From assembly GCA_035536315.1 (NCBI GenBank), contig DATLOJ010000051.1, forward strand, positions 1 to 16,696: a DNA stretch of 16,696 bases. Reading direction: 5' to 3'. Of the stretch, positions 14,040 through 16,696 are shown one piece after another. The notes under the pieces were generated by a model. It was not told where the DNA came from and did no database searches. It saw nothing but the letters and a program-made list of their open reading frames with translations. The first letter of the stretch is position 1. Each line of letters begins with the position of its first letter. Position numbers and translations under genes: made by a program. The DNA comes from DATLOJ01 sp035536315. GTDB lineage: Bacteria; Actinomycetota; CADDZG01; JAHWKV01.

Positions 14040-14966
14040 TCACGAGAGCAACTCATCCACTACCGGTTTTACGGCCGCCAGCGCACCTGCCGAGTAGCCA
14101 CCCTCCAGCACTCCAAAGATTCCGGCCCCCGTCTTCGCGGCAGAGTCTGTGAGCATCCGGGTGAGGTCCCCGTAGCCGTCATCTGTGAGGTTCTGCTGCC
14201 CGAGCGCGCGGTCCTCGTTCACATGCGCGTCGAATCCGCAGGAGATGACTATCAGCTCGGGGACAAACCTTTCGACGGCGGGAACGACTTGTTCGCTCAT
14301 TGCCAGCCGATAGTCGGCGTCGCCGGAGTTGGCCACCATCGGCACATTCAGGTTCGCGCCCGGTGCGCCTTCGCCTCCGGTCTCACCGGGAGAGCCCGAT
14401 GTGTAGGGGTACCAGGGGAACTGATGGATCGAGACGTAAAGCACCCCCGGATCGTTCCAGAAGACTTCTTGTGTCCCATTTCCGTGATGAACATCGATAT
14501 CGACGATCGCTACGCGGGCCGCGCCGGCGCGGATTGCATGAGCCGCAGCCACCGCTGCGTTGTTGATGATGCAGAACCCCATGGGAGAAGCCGTGAGTGC
14601 ATGGTGACCAGGGGGCCTCACAAGACAGAAAGACGGGTGTCCTTCTCGAAGAGCAGACACGGCCGCTGCGCAGGAAGCGCCTGAGGCGCGGAGCGCAGCG
14701 TCGAACGAGCCGGGGTTGAGGAAGACATTCGGATCCACCCAACCCCCGCCATCACGGCATGCCTTTTCCAGCGCGTCGAGGTACGCGGGGCTGTGAACCT
14801 GTTCGAGCGACTCCCTGGGAGCAGGTTCTGCCTGCAGGAGCTCAGGGCCGCCACTCTCGATGCCGAGGGACTTCAGGCAGACGTCGATCCGGGAAGGAAG
14901 CTCGGGCAACAGAGGAGGCGGGTTGTGTTCAGCATGCCCGGCGTCGTAGTAGATGGAAGGTCGCAC
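14040..14966 (-). CDS. Histone deacetylase-family amidohydrolase (AcuC / acetylpolyamine deacetylase-like)
   Basis: A zinc-dependent deacetylase of the arginase/HDAC fold, 308 residues. Catalytic features are intact: RPPGHHA (117-123) with the paired His, DIDVHHGNGTQ (156-166) carrying zinc ligands D158 and H160, GFDAH (244-248) with third ligand D246, and LEGGYS near 291-296. Bacterial members act on acetylated lysines of proteins (AcuC), acetylpolyamines or similar amides; sequence alone does not choose. The start is the GTG at 14966, giving the family-typical MRPSIYYDAGHAEHN. No Shine-Dalgarno precedes it; GACAAT (14974-14979) ends 7 nt upstream. It diverges from the NUDIX gene with only 32 bp between start codons. 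Confidence 0.93.
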   Translation of the reverse strand: MRPSIYYDAGHAEHNPPPLLPELPSRIDVCLKSLGIESGGPELLQAEPAPRESLEQVHSPAYLDALEKACRDGGGWVDPNVFLNPGSFDAALRASGASCAAAVSALREGHPSFCLVRPPGHHALTASPMGFCIINNAAVAAAHAIRAGAARVAIVDIDVHHGNGTQEVFWNDPGVLYVSIHQFPWYPYTSGSPGETGGEGAPGANLNVPMVANSGDADYRLAMSEQVVPAVERFVPELIVISCGFDAHVNEDRALGQQNLTDDGYGDLTRMLTDSAAKTGAGIFGVLEGGYSAGALAAVKPVVDELLS

Positions 14967-14998
14967 CGGGTGGATTGTCGGTCATATCCTGCGCGCAC
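14967..14998. promoter_or_regulatory. 32-bp divergent promoter, both genes apparently leaderless
   Basis: On the minus strand GACAAT (14974-14979) lies 7 nt before the deacetylase GTG. On the plus strand TATCCT (14985-14990) lies 8 nt before the NUDIX ATG. Neither gene has a Shine-Dalgarno. The -10-to-start distance fits transcription starting at the start codon, and any -35 element would lie inside the opposite gene. Confidence 0.5.
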
Positions 14999-15436
14999 AT
15001 GCAGACGGTGACGGCACACTCGGCAGGAGGCCTCGTCGTCGACGAGGATGGCAAGCTCGTACTCACTTCTCGCAAGTCGTTCCGTGGCGACATCCAATGG
15101 GGCCTCCCGAAGGGGATCATCGAAAAGGGAGAGAAGCCGGAGGAAGCTGCGATTCGCGAAACCAGGGAGGAGACGGGCCTCGAGGTCGAGATCATCCGGA
15201 GCCTCCACCCGATTGAGTACTGGTATGTCCAGCCTGCCAGAGAAGGATCTCCGCCGGTTCGCGTGCACAAGTTCGTTCACTTCTTTCTCATGAGGGCAAC
15301 CGGCGGGGATCCGTCCGCTCACGACGCCGAGACGGAGGAGGTCGGCTTTTTTGAAGCCACAGACGCGATCAAACGCTCGAGCTTCTCATCGGAGAAGAAG
15401 CTCATCAGGCAAGCGATCGCTGCGGGGCTCGAGTGA
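14999..15436 (+). CDS. NUDIX hydrolase (MutT4/Rv3908-like)
   Basis: The 145-residue protein hydrolyses a nucleoside diphosphate linked to another group; the substrate is not deducible. The NUDIX box is complete: G39, E45, R53, E54, E57, E58, G60 in the pattern G-x5-E-x7-R-E-x2-E-E-x-G. WGLPKGIIEKGE precedes and overlaps it, and IEYWYV (72-77) with RVHKFVHFFLM (88-98) follows. It resembles the NUDIX protein beside pcnA in Mycobacterium, where it is also divergent from pcnA. The ATG at 14999 begins the family-typical AHSAGGLVVDEDG region; no Shine-Dalgarno is visible and a -10-like TATCCT is 8 nt upstream. Its stop overlaps the TauE gene by 4 bp (GTGA). Confidence 0.93.
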   Translation: MQTVTAHSAGGLVVDEDGKLVLTSRKSFRGDIQWGLPKGIIEKGEKPEEAAIRETREETGLEVEIIRSLHPIEYWYVQPAREGSPPVRVHKFVHFFLMRATGGDPSAHDAETEEVGFFEATDAIKRSSFSSEKKLIRQAIAAGLE

Positions 15437-16200
15437 AAACGCTTCTCTTCATAGCTGCAGGCCTGGCTGCAGGAGTTTTCTCGGGAGCCCTGGGTGTCGG
15501 GGGGGCGCTCCTGGCAACTCCTCTCATTCGTTTTCTTGGCGTCACTCCTTATCTCGCGGTCGGAACGACTGTCCTTTCGATTCTGCCGTCGACGGTCACG
15601 GGGGCCTGGACATACGCGCGGGCAGGGTTCGTCGATAAGCGAGCGGCTGGCTGGACGGCCCTGACGGGCTCCCTTTTCACAATCCTGGGCGCGCTCCTCA
15701 CCAGAAAAGTGGACGGACATCTGCTCATGCTTGCGACTGCTGGTTTCTTGATGGTGCTTTCAATCAAGCTGCTACCCGGGAAGAAGACATCCGAGCCCGG
15801 CGCAGCAACAGATATACCCGTAGCTCCAGTCTGGCAATTGAGTTTGATCGGCGTGGGGGCTGGGTTCTTCTCGGGACTGCTGGGAATCGGTGGAGGCTTT
15901 GTGTTGGTTCCGGTGTTCACCCAGTGGCTTCACTTCCCCCTGAAAACCTCGCTGGGCACTTCTCTTTCGGTAATTGCCATCACCGTGATTCCGAATATTG
16001 CAACCCACGCATATGTTGGGAACATCGACTGGAAAGTAGCGCTTCTTCTTGCGGTGGGGGTGGTTCCGGGGGCGCGAATTGGTGCTCTTGCCGCTATCAA
16101 GGCCCCCGAGCGCACCCTTCGCCTGATCGTCGCGGTCAGTCTCATCTGCGTCGCCACCGGTTACGGTGCTTTGGAGTTGACGCAGCTATCCTCGGAGTAG
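15433..16200 (+). CDS. TauE/SafE-family permease (sulfite exporter-like)
   Basis: A 255-residue membrane protein with about 8 helices and the internal repeat of the TauE/SafE (DUF81) family: GLAAGVFSGALGVGGALLATPLI (about 9-31) is echoed by GVGAGFFSGLLGIGGGFVLVPVF (about 138-160), with the loop GTSLSVIA after the second. Members move organosulfur compounds, sulfite or small organic anions, but substrates differ and none can be assigned. The GTG at 15433 overlaps the NUDIX stop by 4 bp (GTGA), and its TAG shares one base with the next GTG, so the three plus-strand genes form an operon. In Mycobacterium I recall no such permease between the NUDIX gene and Rv3909, so this looks like a lineage insertion. 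Confidence 0.92.
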   Translation: MKTLLFIAAGLAAGVFSGALGVGGALLATPLIRFLGVTPYLAVGTTVLSILPSTVTGAWTYARAGFVDKRAAGWTALTGSLFTILGALLTRKVDGHLLMLATAGFLMVLSIKLLPGKKTSEPGAATDIPVAPVWQLSLIGVGAGFFSGLLGIGGGFVLVPVFTQWLHFPLKTSLGTSLSVIAITVIPNIATHAYVGNIDWKVALLLAVGVVPGARIGALAAIKAPERTLRLIVAVSLICVATGYGALELTQLSSE

Positions 16201-16696
16201 TGGCTCGCATACACGCAGCAGTGACGACTCTCCTGCTTGTATTTCTTGTCGCAGTCGCAGGAACTGCTTACGGTCAGACTCCCTCCCCGACACCCGCTCA
16301 GACCGACGGGATACAGGCAAGTCTCGAGAGCTTTCCATCGCATCTTGGCCCTGAAGGTGTGCTCAGAGTTGGCCTTCAAGTGACCAACAAAAGTGCGCGC
16401 AAGGCGGCCGGGCTCAAGGTCCAGATGGCTATCTACGACGGCGTTCCAAATCGCTCCTCACTCGAACGAACCTATCGGGGCAGTCTCGGCCGGTCGATAG
16501 GAAGCGACACGCTTTCAATTGCCGACGAAATTGATCCCGGCAGATCCAAATCGATCACAGTCGAAAAGCCTCTCTCTGAGATCGGGTTCTTCAGATCGGC
16601 CCCCGATCGCGTGTACCCGGTGAGGATTACGGTGCAGTCGAGTTCCGGCGCCGCAAAGCCCATCGACTCTCACATGGTCTTCTTTGCCCAGCCACC
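16200..16696 (+). CDS. Secreted DUF6049-like protein, N-terminal part (cut by window edge)
   Basis: Translation from the GTG at 16200 stays open for 165 codons to the window edge. It begins with a signal peptide (MARIHAAVTTLLLVFLVAVAGTAYGQ split by a hydrophobic core at about 7-22) and probable cleavage near residue 25, then a Thr/Pro stretch. A beta-rich segment follows with LRVGLQVTNKSARKAAGLKV and YPVRITVQSSSG, like an immunoglobulin-type domain of envelope proteins. Position after a NUDIX gene and near pcnA matches Rv3909/DUF6049, which lies before murJ (mviN) in many actinobacteria. Family assignment rests on context plus general resemblance. No Shine-Dalgarno at usable spacing is seen; translation is probably coupled to the permease. 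Confidence 0.72.
   Translation, partial: MARIHAAVTTLLLVFLVAVAGTAYGQTPSPTPAQTDGIQASLESFPSHLGPEGVLRVGLQVTNKSARKAAGLKVQMAIYDGVPNRSSLERTYRGSLGRSIGSDTLSIADEIDPGRSKSITVEKPLSEIGFFRSAPDRVYPVRITVQSSSGAAKPIDSHMVFFAQP

Overview
The window is a compact, high-GC bacterial chromosome segment whose gene order points to the Actinomycetota. A minus-strand set reads DUF5318 - two membrane proteins - class A penicillin-binding protein - GT87 - rpsF - ssb - rpsR - rplI - dnaB. Facing away from it is padR - inositol-phosphate synthase. Further right comes pcnA, then a NUDIX hydrolase and a DUF6049-like protein. From memory, both blocks lie close to oriC in Mycobacterium (Rv0046c-Rv0058 and Rv3907c-Rv3909) and Streptomyces. 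The organism looks like a non-model actinobacterium, because several genes here (pilT, the deacetylase, TauE, the two membrane proteins) are not part of that core in those genera. I cannot name a genus.

Layout. Positions 1-2204 (minus): replication and ribosome operon rpsF-ssb-rpsR-rplI, a strong terminator, then a 290-bp gap with DnaA-box-like sites and the first 110 codons of dnaB. Positions 2403-8290 (minus): GT87 glycosyltransferase, PonA-type murein synthase with a Pro/Ser tail, two overlapping polytopic membrane proteins, and the DUF5318 zinc-ribbon protein. Positions 8291-8550: divergent promoter region with a perfect 21-bp palindrome before padR. Positions 8551-10722 (plus): padR, inositol-3-phosphate synthase and cyclophilin, with overlapping ends. 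Positions 10727-14966 (minus): methyltransferase, CCA-adding enzyme, PilT ATPase and histone-deacetylase-like amidohydrolase. Positions 14999-16696 (plus): NUDIX hydrolase, TauE/SafE permease and the start of a secreted DUF6049-like protein.

Themes. The left block serves replication, translation and envelope growth. ino1 supplies inositol for phosphatidylinositol lipids and probably mycothiol. Many adjacent genes share 4-bp overlaps. Start signals fall in two classes: genes with clear Shine-Dalgarno sites (dnaB, rpsR, rpsF, padR, ino1, pilT), and genes without one that carry a -10-like hexamer 7-11 nt before the start codon, suggesting leaderless mRNAs (DUF5318, NUDIX, deacetylase, pcnA, perhaps GT87 and ponA).

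I found no mobile element, CRISPR array, tRNA or rRNA. I see no clearly new defence or biosynthetic system. The best leads are the unidentified membrane pair, the SSB with an altered C-terminal tip whose codons also form the rpsR ribosome-binding site, the apparent CTG start of rpsR, the DnaA-box-like cluster before dnaB, and the padR palindrome.
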